A stretch of 64,000 nt of DNA from Varroa destructor (Eukaryota > Arthropoda > Arachnida > Mesostigmata > Varroidae), in contig NW_019211455.1 of assembly GCF_002443255.2 (NCBI RefSeq), positions 14,912,440-14,976,439 on the forward strand, written 5' to 3'. The position numbers and the translations under genes are program-made. The stretch's first letter is position 1. Every line of letters begins with the position of its first letter. Shown in pieces: positions 36,073 through 48,036 of this stretch. Below the pieces are notes generated by a model. The model did no database searches. It was not told the origin of the DNA and was given only the letters and a program-made list of their open reading frames with translations.

Positions 36073-39000
36073 TATATATATATATGATAAAAAAAGATTT
36101 TGAGCCCATCGTCGCAAAAGAAAGCTTACCATTAAACGGTGCGGGAATATGCGCATTTCGAATGTATACACAATCTATATCTGAAAATAGCTAGCTTTGC
36201 TCAGTTATAGTTGTTCTTAGCACACTTTCTTCAGATAAAAAATCTCTAATTAGTATGTGTCACAAGCGAAAATGATGCTAATGTGCTGTTAAGTGTCAAC
36301 TAATCCTGATGGTTTACGCCTAAATTACCGTCAACCTACATGCTTACCTAGCGGGCATTTTGCAATAACAGCCTATCATTTGGGATCCTGCATCTCAACT
36401 ACAGTCAGGACGCTCGAACATGCATAATCACAAGCATTAGTAATAATAATTAGTACTATTTTCGATGCTGTTTTTCCAGTCGAAACTGTATAACTTAATA
36501 AACAATTGAATATATATGTGTATGTACATGATAGATTATTATAAACATCAAGGTCTAAGTGAATCGGCAATTGCGGAACGAACCAGGCTAAGTAGATGTA
36601 AAAAAACGCGCCATGCTGTTCTTCGATATTTGCCTTTTTTTGGTACACTTCGTTTCGAGCCGGAAGGTTCAGGCAGCCAAAAGTTGAGGTTTTCTCCTCT
36701 CTGGCAAACGTGAATATCCAAGGGGCAAAAGACCGAGTCTAACGGGCTAGGTCCTTCTTTCTCATGTCGACCTTAGTGATCAATTTCGTTTACATGGCAT
36801 ATATGCAACTACTACTTATTTACTTCTTCTTTAGCATACGTAGCCTTTCATATAAGCTATTATTAAACAGATATTATAGCTATTGTCAAAAATATATTGC
36901 TTTTAAAATGTTACTTTTATATTTGACGCAATAGTGTAAATAAATGGCAAAATCCTCTACACTATGCACTCATATTGCCCTTTAGAGAAATTCTGATCTT
37001 CACACTTCTTCCAATACTTTCTTTTAAGTTACGCTAAAACACTGAACAGCCAAAATCGTTTGATGTGTATTACTCTCATCATAGAACTGCCTTATGTATC
37101 TGAATTACTATGATAGGTTATTTGAAACTATCCACCGATTTTACGAATTTCTTTCTATTGCCGATACGGTTTTATTGGCCCAGAAGAAAATACAGCATTT
37201 TCGACGAGGTATGCTCGTCGTTCAGATTGACCTTTAAGGACAACGAATTAGGACGCTGACTTACTTAGCTTTTTGGAAAGGCCATATTTTGCGATGTACA
37301 ATATCGCCTGAACACGACCAGAAAGGTCGTGCAACGAAGTGGTCGTGCTACCGTTCGACCAAAACTGTAGGAGAATCCTGTCTCGAGTTCACAGGAGTAA
37401 TAACTTTCAACATTAATTTTCAATTCGTACGCTTGTTAGGCAGAGAACACTGATTTAGCCTCACAGCCCTTTCTCTAACGCAGATGTCGTTCCTGAATGA
37501 AGCAGTATACAGCCGACAGTTGGTATGTTTTAGTAATAAACCAGATCGACGTCTTCCGAACTAACTGTACCGCCGCAAACACGCGTTTAGAAAAGGACCG
37601 ATACAAATTCAACGGAAAATTCGAGATACGTTGGTAACATGGTGCGAAAAAGTCTTTGCTCTACTAGCCGCAAAAACTATTATAAGCTTTTTACCAATAT
37701 ACACGTCCCAGATTCGAAGTAATTGAGAGACCCGCACTGGATCAGCAAATTGCTTGCTGCGTCTCGGTAGGCTACCCTAAAAGGAAGCCTTTCCTGATTA
37801 GAGAGCTCAAGGCAAAACTCTTGCCTATAGATAAAAACAGCCTGGAATTGCCGAACTCGGTCGTACTTATCTGTGACTATTGGGGCCAAACCGTTTACCA
37901 AATTCGGCCAACGAGAATTGGGTTTCGTGAGATCGTCAGCGACGAATACTTTGTAACCGCTGTAGGAACACGCGGTGAGATTCAAATGCGCGGTGAAAGC
38001 GGTTCCGTCAATATGAAGCAGGAATTTAGAGAGACTGTTTTCAAAGTAAAGGTCTCGCTGTCCTGGTGTTCTTCCAGAAATAAGTTGAACCGGCTTCTCC
38101 GTCACTCCCAATATCGAATCGCTTCATTAATAGGACTGATTAATTAAAATTAAGCGCGTCACAAAGAGAGTGCTTAATATTCTCTAAATTTGCTGAACGC
38201 TTTCAACGTTCATTTTTGTACGGTTACCTTATTTGTCATCTTTCAGATTACTACGCTTAAGTGGTCTGACGGCACTCGATGACTATGTCAACCGATATGC
38301 CCGGAAAGGCACTGCATATTTAAGGGCTTTATGTATATCCAGTGTCTTTTATGTTTGTTCAGGAATTAAGGATTTTTCGAAAGTACATCACCCAACATTA
38401 ACCAGGACACGTATTATCTGGTACAGTACATCACGTAAGGGGTGTCTCATACGATGTATCGAGGCCCACTATGAAGACTGCAGGTTTCTTATTAAAACAG
38501 GTTTGCAACAGCAAAAAAAAAGGACCCTTATGCTAAGCGTAACTTCCAGTTGCGTTTCTAGGTAAAGAATAAAAGACTTAGATTAGAAGTCTAACCAGAG
38601 ATGGTCTGGCAGGGCCTGTTCGGAGAAACGGCGTGACAATCTCCATAACTTCAAAGAAATTGTACTAAAATTGATAGCTGCTTGAATAACTGCTAGGTCG
38701 TTTCGTAAAAAAATGAAGAAAAAAAGACATCTTGACAACGTTGCTCTTAAACGCGAGGATTATGTTGAGCCTTTATCGGCCAGATTGTCTTTCTCTATCA
38801 GTAGAACATTGATTTTATAGATGAGTTCCTATGAGACGCATCCGATGCTAAGATTTGACTCGGTTCAGATTGTTAGCGATTTTTTATTGACCAAGTTTAA
38901 AAAAAGCAGGGATATTTCGGAGCAACTGATCGCTTTTTTTGATTTTATTAAATGTTCTGCAAACGAACAAACGGCTACTTCCATTTCGGAAGTTTCGCTC

Positions 39001-42000
39001 TTTCAGAACTAAATTTACAAAAATAAGTTGAGAGTCTACAAGCTATATAAATTACACGACTGATTACGCTAAAATTCTATATGGTATGTATAAATATTCT
39101 ATATAAGGCTATATGACAAAGTATTAGATTATATTCTGCAACACGCTTCCTATGTATTACTTTCTACGCTGTACATACCTAACGCTGTATGCGTTTTCTT
39201 ATATCCAGTTGGTCCAACGGAAGCTAGGAACCGGCAAAAGTCATTTATGATATTCTCTATGAACCTTTGATTTGATCATCCCTGATAAAGGTATTTGATT
39301 TGTCAAATTATTTTACTTTAAAGTCTGGGAACCTCACGTTCCAAATGGAGTAGGCTTAACCATCCTTCGATCCATTGTCTGATCTTGCGTTGTTCTGCTT
39401 ATTTTGAAATATGGTACGCGTACTTGATCATAAAAGGCAACAAAGAAACCATGCCACGGACAGACAAAAAATTCTTGATCATGTTGTCCACTTTTTCATT
39501 TTTCTCACTTCATACATTTAGCATGATCTATATACACACAGGATAAGTTGAAGAAGAAGATAATTTTTAACATTTCGGAAATCTTTTGCGGTGTGCGATA
39601 CTGGCTGTAGCTTGATGAGGACCATTTCGTACGCATCACTCATCGTGTTAGATCTGCAATCAAATGATAATATAACTCATCAATTCTTGTTCTTACAAAC
39701 GTTTTTTTTTTTACTTGTTCACATGATACAGCATTATTTTAAATAAATTCGGTCTTTACCAAAAGCACTTACGGGATTACAAATGCTATTGTGCCCTATA
39801 CAATAAACCAGGACCTTGCATTTTAACGTGAGGAAAGGTGCTGACAGAAATAAACATGAGGCATTGGTTGTTGAGTTACTAGGAGAGCTAATGGTAAGTT
39901 TGCCTGAAGCAGCAAATATTTTAACAAAGAATTCTTAAAGAACCTTCAGAATGGCGTGATATAGACGTATATTAGCGACCTTTGTATGCGGGTGTTCGCC
40001 TAAGGGGCAAAGTTGGTTTGCAACTGCATAGATGAGGTACTATCTCTCCCACAAGCACAATAGTTTGACTAGCGTTGGCTTCTATAAATATAGGCTACTG
40101 GGTAGAGCAACAATGTTGAATATGCCTTATCATAGTGATGTTCTGGCACAGGACTTCATCTTTCATCAAAGAATAAATCCTTGTCCTTACCTTCTATTAC
40201 TTTAAGGTATGGCGATGCCATAGCAGGCTATACTTCAGTATGACTGTACTTCTAAAACTGTCGAGTGTAACAGAAGGATCGAATGTATAAAATGGTAAAC
40301 GTGTTCCTAAAATCAGAAATATTCTTTTGTGTTTTAATTGGAGTTATCAGAAATTGTGAGAATGTTCGTGCTCTTGGTTAATCCTCTGGATACGGTGACT
40401 ATAAATGCAAATGCAATAAGATACATTGTAATGAACTGTTCTATGTAGGAACACTGTTCAGCAGTGAAACTTTTGCTAAACTGTCGTTCCACTGATTCGA
40501 GTTATTTCTCTATCCCATTTTTGTAACTAAAAAAGAAAATTTAAATAAAAATGCGCAGCTTTTCTATAAATATTGCTTTTAACTGACAATTGTTTTCGCT
40601 AGGCCTGTCTAGAACGCCAGCACGTTTATGTCACGCGTTCCTTGGATTTTCCTCTTCGATTTTCTCTTTTTCTATTAGACGTTGTAGTACAATCAAGCTT
40701 GAATACAATTGTAAAAAATGACCTTGCGCTGCGCGAGTTCCCTTTTAACTGGCGCTGAACTCTACCTGAAAAACCTTAATTAGCTAGATAATTAGCTAGA
40801 AGCTAATTGACCAGAAGCTTCATTTTTTCTGCACATTTTTCTTTTACTACTAAATCGTTCGGTGTCCGATACCGACCTTAGAGATGCCAATCGTTTCTAT
40901 AAACCAAACAGTTCAGTCCGCGGTTACAACCTACATTTTCAAAGTAACTATTGGATGCGGTAGCAGTGTAAGGCGCCATGCTATTGGTAGGGCTTGGAAC
41001 CACACCAGATTTGTGACCGGTTTATTTTTTTCTCGGCGAACAGAACTAGACACGGCAACTAAGGGAAGCGTTATAGGTTACATCGATGCGTATATGCGGA
41101 CGCGTGTAACGGACGATTCAGGCATGCTTGCCCTGATCTCTTCCCTGATGTTCTGTGATAGTTGATAACATTATTGATCACATGTAACAGCTTTGAAACT
41201 ATGGCAGTGTAATCATCTGTATAATAGAGGTAATTTCGGAATAGCGTTTTGGCCCGTATGCTATGCATAATAACATCGAATAAATTACCTCATGCGTGTG
41301 CCCGCAACGGCCTTAGAGACACAATGTACTCTGCAATTATAGTACGTTTTTTTATACGTTCATACATTCATACGTTTTTTTTTTGTTTTTCATAGACGCT
41401 TTGTTCATTTCAATATCGTTGCTGCTGCTACGTAACGAAAGAACGGAAACATCGAAGTAAAAGCTACGGGATATAGCGGAATTTACCAGCTGGCTTCTCC
41501 GATTGGCTTAACGTGTTAGTCGGCATGAAAACGAAATTTTGTAATTAACAAGATACGTCAGGTAAATATCTACTGAGGAGGTGAACAGTTTTTTCTAGAG
41601 TGAACATTATCACATGCTCATTAGATTATTATTTTGTGCGATTTTTCCATATAGAAGATGGTTTTTTGGCTCGTTTCACCCGCCTGGCGACGCTGTATTG
41701 TGTCGGCAAAGCCGTACTCCCGTCGACGCCGATGGCAGACTCCTGTTGGCCGAGAATTAATAGCACAACAACGCAGTACGTTGCAAGGAGGATATGTAAT
41801 AGATTCCACGACTGAATGGAACTCGACACGAGAATATAGGCTGCCACTGGCAGTAGCAAAACTTAAGAAATACATGGCGCTCATCATGATGTATGTTAAT
41901 CAGGCTGGCACCTACTCGAAGGTCGGTGTGGTAGTGGACTTTGTATTCTTCTAATAATTGTCTTTTAAATTGTCCTCCGTTGTCGCTAGTGGCAAATATA

Positions 42001-42224
42001 TCAACATTTCACAGATAGGCACACCTAGTTTACATTACGATGTGAAAAGGATGGTGAAGGCTCGTTTTTGTATAACACAGCGCAGTGTTCGTGGTTGGGT
42101 TAGGTATTTTTTGCCCAACGGCTAGCTGAACAGCCTAATCAAATTCTGCGACTTAGAAATTGTCTTAAAAACTTATCATTAATACCAAATAATGCTATTC
42201 CTGACTAGCGTTCGCTTTGTTCAG
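36073..42224. other. No confidently recognised gene
   Basis: Several ORFs of 60-145 codons occur on both strands (for example - strand 38111-37680, + strand 38821-39012 and 41658-41954). None carries a family motif I recognise. The ATG frame 38821-39012 follows an acceptor-like TTTTATAG and could be an exon. The frame 41658-41921 may belong to the gene starting at 42225, but lacks a convincing donor. Confidence 0.4.
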
Positions 42225-43724
42225 GTGTGCGCCGTTCCAGAAGACCTCGACGTATTGAGGTATATAGCCATTCAAGTAAATAACGGCACGATGGATCCAG
42301 AGGACCAGCTCGGAGTTGTTCAGTTTTGCTGCGAAATGCTCAATGAAGTACGTGAACATTTAGCCTTAGCCGTCCGTTTCTCATCCCCGAAATGTCAACG
42401 ATTGTTAATATAATAATAATAATAACGAAATGTTAAAAATTGCAGTTCGCAAACTGCAGTTTTCTCTATGCACTGATATTATTACTTGGGACACAGGGGT
42501 AGAAATTTTCACTGCTGAATTATCTTTTCAGATCGAAGTAACAATAGAAGAAATCAGGGAGCCAGAACACGGCCTTCGCTTAAATCGGGAGGGGTACATA
42601 ATTAAAATTCAAAACTTTGGTGATGTTGCGCTGGATCAAAAAATATCAGTAAGATTTCGGTCTGAGCTACCATTAGAGGCAAAAATTGAGGTGAGAGGCC
42701 ATGCTGTGCGCCCAATTTTAAGTACGTCTTCCTAAAAACACGACGACCAGGCGCTTGACAGTCGTATGAATGTTACGTAGATTCCAAAAAAAATAATTTT
42801 ATGATGGCCGTTTGCATTTTTTTTTACTATGTAATAAGCAGTACCATGCAAATATTACTGACGGCGACGAAAAACTAATATTGCTTAAGTTTCATAGGAA
42901 ACACCATTTTTCATTCTATAAAGTAAAATGCAAGCATTAAACTGAAGTAACGATAAGAGCAATAATTACTCTTCATCAGTTCATGCACTTAGACACATGT
43001 ATTCTAACAATATCGGTTCTTTCGAATTTTCGTTACTGTCTTCCTATTTTCATTTGTTCTTCATTTTTAGGAGCTACTACAAGTTGTCCCCGCATTTCCC
43101 GAGTCCATTACACTCATCTATTCCGGAAATCCAGAGCTGGTGGAACCCCTGCAGATTACTCAGATCAATTCGAAAGCGAAACATCTCTCGTTGCAACTTC
43201 AGAGCTTGCCGAAAGATTTTAGGAGACCTTGTGAGGTTTACAAGATCAGCTTAATAGTAACGTGGAAGGGTCCTTCCGCCAAATTTCCTGCAGTTAGGGC
43301 TAGACTGTACAGAAAGATGCATGAGAATTTTCTTCAGATCCGAAAAATAACAAATCATCTCAAAGAGGCCTTAAACAGTAAGGCCCTACTAGCTGCCATT
43401 ACTCACATATCTAATTTAAATCCCAACGATATAGAAGGCTGGAAGGAGGCGAGTTACTTACTTACGTTTATGGATGACACGTACAGGAAAGCACTTCAGG
43501 AGTACGAAAGGATGTCCTCTATCAAAGCATTGTATATAGACCCAGAAGGTCGTAACACTCTTACTAAAATGGAGGATATGGCGTCAGAAGACAAGTCAAT
43601 TGTCCTTCAGCTGCAGGATCTCGCCGATGCAGTCCATCGATGCAGGGTGCTGTTGGAGAGCTCTTTGCTGCGCGGCAAACAACGGGAAGGAGTTGGAATT
43701 TATAGAACAAAAAGTAGTGGTTAG
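42225..43724 (+). CDS. Unrecognised multi-exon gene, 3' part
   Basis: Three exons join in phase 0 with good sites. Exon 42225-42347 follows TTGTTCAG and ends GAA|GTACGT; 42532-42690 follows TATCTTTTCAG and ends GAG|GTGAGA; 43071 follows TTCATTTTTAG and runs to a stop at 43722-43724. The three give about 311 codons. The first part is acidic and helical, the second (IEVTIEEIREPEHGLRLNRE onward) and the start of the third look like beta-sandwich sequence with alternating hydrophobics, and the last 150 residues look helical. I see no catalytic motif, signal peptide or membrane segment. A loose resemblance to Integrator-type C-terminal beta domains was considered, but the domain order does not fit. 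Further 5' exons are expected upstream. That this is a real gene is well supported by splicing and phase; its role is unknown. Confidence 0.62.
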
Positions 43725-43783
43725 GACAGTGCCGATGACAGAGTAGCGGTATAATTGGACACAATGTACAAAATACAGTTTGC

Positions 43784-44047
43784 TTACAATGATTGATATT
43801 CGCGTTTCCTTAAATCCCATTCTTGTCTCGTTGCAAAATACCTATATTTCAAGTTGGGCGCGAATAATCTGGGTTCGGAACCGGACATAGACACGCTTCG
43901 GTTCACGTTGGAATCAGCAGCATGCTTTAGACTCCTTATTTTCCAACGTGAATTTCCATCTTCTGTCCCGAAATTTTCGTTGAGGACTTCCGTTAAGCTC
44001 TGCTTTTTCGTGTATTTTTTCACGTAAACGCGACTCGAACGGCTCAT
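43784..44047 (-). CDS. Small basic ORF of unknown function
   Basis: An ATG-started frame of 87 codons, rich in Arg, Lys and Ser (MSRSSRVYVKKYTKKQ at the start), ending in a stop 60 bases beyond the 3' end of the + strand gene. A strong donor-like ATT|GTAAGC overlaps its last codons, so it could instead be a first exon. No known family is recognised, no membrane segment is seen, and a chance frame is possible. Confidence 0.35.
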   Translation of the reverse strand: MSRSSRVYVKKYTKKQSLTEVLNENFGTEDGNSRWKIRSLKHAADSNVNRSVSMSGSEPRLFAPNLKYRYFATRQEWDLRKREYQSL

Positions 44048-44471
44048 TTTTTGGTTCTGTGGCCGTCATAAAATGTTTAACACATTATACAGTGTTATGT
44101 GCTTTACCACTTATTGCGTGTCAATACTTTGTTGTGAATCCACATTTAGATGCACTGTTGGCCTTCCTTTTCCTACAGCCTCTGAAGTTATATTAAAAAA
44201 CAAGGAAAAAAGTTTTGCTCTTATGTACACTTGTTATTTCCATTGAAACCTCTACACTCATCCGATGCAAAGTTGACAAGTACTATTCGCTAAGCTCAAA
44301 AAGGGTAGGAAATTTTGTCTATTATTAAACTTATCTAATTAACTAATCTAACTAACATGAGACCAAACTTAACATCAAATACGTCAGTCATGGAGCAAAT
44401 TAAGACGAACGAGCCTTTTGTTGGTCAGCAACAATTGTCAACCTTAAATCGAACGTTGCGGTGAAATCCAG

Positions 44472-44623
44472 ATAATATCAATGTGAGATATTTACAACAG
44501 CTGGATGTATCGTTTATAATGGTAAAATTTGAGGATGCTGACGGCGTACAGCACGCCATTCTCGAAAGCCTTCTTTTCTGTAGGCCGCCAGAGCTAGTCA
44601 TACCTTTTCGTAATAATAATAAG
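44472..44623 (+). CDS. Possible exon with RRM-like second half
   Basis: After an acceptor-like AAATCCAG, a frame reads YLQQLDVSFIMVKFEDADGV followed by QHAILESLLFCRPPELVIPF, and ends at AATAAG|GTGAAG. The pattern V-x-F-x-D-A-D-G-V-Q-x-A-I is like the RNP1 strand and second helix of an RNA-recognition motif. No partner exon was identified. Tentative. Confidence 0.27.
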
Positions 44624-46145
44624 GTGAAGAAATAGATCGTGTTATTTACCTCGGACCAATCTTACAGTTATAGCTTTTTAACAATCACCCTACAATTTGT
44701 AGCAGTCGAAAATTTTTTATTTAGTGCCCACATGCTGGCTAGACTTAGCGGTTTGTCACAGTCTTAGGAACGTTCATTCACTTTTATGCAATAAATTACA
44801 TTAATAAAATTATACTAAGCGATTCCCTTTTTCTAATCTAAGTATGCTTAATCTTATCTAAGTATGCGACGTAGAAGTATTGAGGGTCCGGAGTATCAGC
44901 TTAGTGTTTCAATGTTACTGCGAGAAACTATATGAGTTCTGTGACTGTTTAACGCTGACCAATGAATTCTCATGAGACCATTTTCGAAAATCACGAAAAA
45001 CTTAAATCGAGACTGTTTAGTTTCGATACCTATAGATAGCGACAAGTTTTGAAAGCTCACCGAACACTACACGCTTATGTGGAGTTAATAAATACTTTTT
45101 GACGCAAGACTAATTCGTTGTTTGAAAAAGGATTACGTTTAGGTAAAGCATGTTAACAAACAAATACTTTTAAAGGTTCGTCAAATCGTGTGTTCGTAGA
45201 ATTTGGCTGCAGCGGTAATTTTGTTATGTCGCTGTGCTCCGTACAGGATCACTCAGTTCAATTTCAACACGACCTCATAACATGACGCTCTTGTGGTGAG
45301 AATTAATAATGGTAATGAGGCGCAATCCATTACCGATTTTTAAGGAGTTCATGTAAAGGATTTTTTTCGAGCATGAAAAAGGTCACTATCTAGGTGTTTG
45401 TAAAAATATGCTCCTTTCTAGAATCAGATCGCAGAAGAATAGCTTGTGGACACCTAAAATCTGGAAGTTGGACCTTCTGAAACTCTATATGCATTCAACC
45501 TAGTTGGCCTGACATACCGAGAGTGCTTCCGACACTTCCGGACAAAAGACGTTAGTCTCCGTCCCCAGGCGCCATTGTCAAGGTAGCGGTATTGATTAAA
45601 CGTCACTTCTAAGTCACTAAACGTGAAGCGGATCGGCCATTCTTAAGACTGCGTTTTCAATAGTTACGAAGGACTCGTAGTCTCAATGCCTCCCATCACC
45701 GATTGAAATCAAAATGTTTGTTTCCTTTTAAGAAGTAAACAAGTATTTCATGCTAAAAATTCTCGTCCTACTTTTCTATGTTCGAAAAAACTAAATGCTA
45801 GTAGATACTGTAGTTATACGTATTGAGATTATACATCAAGGCTTTTCTTTTGAGGGCTAGATAAATCAAAATATAATTTGGACGATACACGAATGCAGAA
45901 CAGGCACAGATGGCGCAAACCAGACAACAAACGGGCGTTTTTCTTCAGTTTTGTTCAAATTCCACCTCGGCGTTTATAGCCAGCTTTTGTACAGCATTTT
46001 GCTTGGTATGCATATTTGCCCTATCAGCTAAAAATTTAAAAATCTGTAAGAAATCTGTAAGAAAAGAAAAAAAGAAAAAAGCGCTCGAAGTTTTCAATAT
46101 GATTTTCCTGGCGAAATGCATTTATTGTGTGACTATCCAGCTGTG
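44624..46145. other. No recognisable gene
   Basis: AT-rich. An ATG-less frame at 45910-46143 (+) has a hydrophobic segment followed by a Lys run, but no family signature. Confidence 0.45.
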
Positions 46146-46346
46146 AGCACCGGCGACAACTTGGATGGTGGAGCAGTGGAAATCGACAAAGAAGCCAGAC
46201 CAAATAATTGTCATCGCCACTTTATTCCATGGAACTTGAAAGTATGTAACAGCGTTGTAACCAATCGACACATGGCAAAATATAACCGACACTAGGACGG
46301 CTAGGAAAAGTGGGCCGAAGGGAGTGCGATAGGATGTTCTGAATTC
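46146..46346 (-). CDS. Possible membrane-protein exon, weakly patched-related
   Basis: The frame opens after an acceptor-like GAATTCAG and encodes two hydrophobic segments: PLFLAVLVSVIFCHVSIGY, then VAMTIIWSGFFVDFHCS. The second resembles the GFxVDFxxH signature of the sterol-sensing segment in patched-related proteins. Charged loops between them are short. No donor was identified with certainty and no companion exon was recognised, so this remains a suggestion. Confidence 0.3.
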
Positions 46347-47361
46347 GAACACGGGAGAGCCCCTCGAACAAAGTCAGCTGCATAATTGTTAGTACTAATA
46401 TAGTGCTATGTAAAACAGTACTTCAGCTGTATTTTTTCAATTGATATTTCAATTAATCTATTGTGAGTGGCTAAATAATGCTATATATAAAAATAAAATC
46501 AAGTAGTTGTTGTTAAAGTTAGAGTCTAAGGCACCGGCACGCTTATAATCCCTTTCCAACTCCGTGAGAAATGGTCGTTGAAATGATACTGTACTGTATA
46601 GCGTAAAGTATTCGAACTCTAATTGGCTGAAAAGGCTATATCTAGTAGTACAAAAAAAACTTTGATATTTCTAAACTATTCGATCATGTAAAGAAACAGA
46701 CCGACGTGTTTATCTTACCGTACCTTCTAGCATGTTCCTTATTATCTTCTGCTTTGTTTTGACTCTAGATCCTCAGCATCCGCCAATCGTGTCTACTAAC
46801 GATGAATAGAGCATGTCAACACAGTCTTCAATCCATTGATGAATTAATTGTTCTGTTCACAGGGAATGGCCAATACAGATTCTACGAATAATCATTACAG
46901 CACAATTATAACGATCTATATGACGTACAGTATAGCTAAACAGTATCTTGCCAATGTTCAATTATTGCGTGCACAGTTGCTTCGCTACGGGAATCAATGC
47001 TTTTATTTCCAGCAGGAAAAATATGGAGTTTACGATACTCTTTACTCGATAAAAAGTTTGTATATGTATTAATTTAGGTTAGCTAATTCCTAGCCGTGGT
47101 CTATGTGGGTCGAAACGTAACCCAGTAGAACCCAATTTTTGGTGAATCATAGATTCAAGAAGATTCTGAAGAAGTGTTAGATACGAGAACAAGAAAGGAA
47201 AACGGTTTAAGTTGGAGTGTGCCTTGTCGACGTTACACTCATTTTCATAACAACACATTATTGTTAGATATACACAAAAAGCAGAAACAAAAAGCACACG
47301 GTTAGTCATTAATATTGTTTGACAACGTAAGAGGCTGCCATTTTTTCTCCGTCCAACATAC

Positions 47362-47467
47362 CACTATTCTGAGTACATTTTCCCCGCTGCCGGTGCTGCG
47401 CCCACTCACAGAATAGACCGACATGCTGCTACCAGCTGCAACTAGAGTCTCTTCATACTCGACCATT
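47362..47467 (-). CDS. Possible exon of a synaptotagmin-like Rab effector
   Basis: A compact exon-like frame lies between an acceptor-like GCTAGCAG and the strong donor GTG|GTATGT. It encodes MVEYEETLVAAGSSMSVYSV and a Ser/Gly stretch ending ENVLRIV. The GSxMSVYS block followed by a glycine-rich turn is reminiscent of the region before the first C2 domain in synaptotagmin-like (bitesize-type) proteins. No C2 exon was seen nearby. Base composition is more coding-like than its surroundings. Confidence 0.3.
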
Positions 47468-47857
47468 CTGCTAGCTCGGGATACCACGTGTAATTACCTT
47501 CAACATGCGATTGTGTAAGTCATTGCTTAAGATTTCTATTTACGAAAGACAATTACCTGATGAGAGCTAATAGTCAAGGACGTCGTCAGAGTTCGATGGT
47601 GGGGTAAACGTTGATTAATCGAAAAGAAAGCAATTTACCCCGGTGATACTTTTGCGGTGTTCATTTGTTGTGAAAGAACTCTTACATGTGTTATACAAAT
47701 GGCCAGTGCGCGGATAAACATTATAAAAGTACTTTTACTTTCAGCGAAAAGCTCAAAATTTGAACCTTCGGTTACGCAATTTTTTGAGTCTATATCAGGC
47801 AGTTCGAAAAGGTCACAGTGTTAAGGATTAAATTCACGATTTCGTTACTTTTTTAAG

Positions 47858-48036
47858 ATGCCACTTCAGCTACATGCAAAATAAAGTCTATAGTTACATC
47901 TTGCGGTGAAAAGTGGACGCCCGTTGATGGCAAGACGACGTCCTTGCAGGCGATCGAAGCCATGGCCATGAGGCATTGTCAATGCGATTACAAGGAGCAA
48001 TCCCTGGCTAAGCAAATGGAAGGAAACCGACAATAA
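47858..48036 (+). CDS. Possible last exon of a secreted cystine-knot-like protein
   Basis: After an acceptor-like CTTTTTTAAG, the frame gives ATCKIKSIVTSCGEKW, then a polar stretch, then MRHCQCDYKEQ and a stop at 48034-48036. The C...C...CxC ending is how bursicon/DAN/glycoprotein-hormone type C-terminal cystine knots finish, and the length fits a terminal exon. Upstream exons with the other cysteines were not found. The alternative is a chance frame. Confidence 0.28.

Noticed and set aside
36516..36713. Helix-turn-helix-like residues (GLSESAIAERTRLSR) suggesting a Tc1/mariner transposase start
   Set aside because: No DDE motifs, terminal inverted repeats or TA target duplication were seen nearby; a dozen residues are not enough.
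37680..38111. A 143-codon - strand frame overlapping a 108-codon + strand frame
   Set aside because: No ATG start at the frame's beginning, no recognisable motif on either strand, and no supporting splice sites.
43071..43724. Resemblance of the beta-rich part to the C-terminal domain of Integrator subunit 7
   Set aside because: Only scattered positions agree, and about 150 helical residues follow where the Integrator protein should end.
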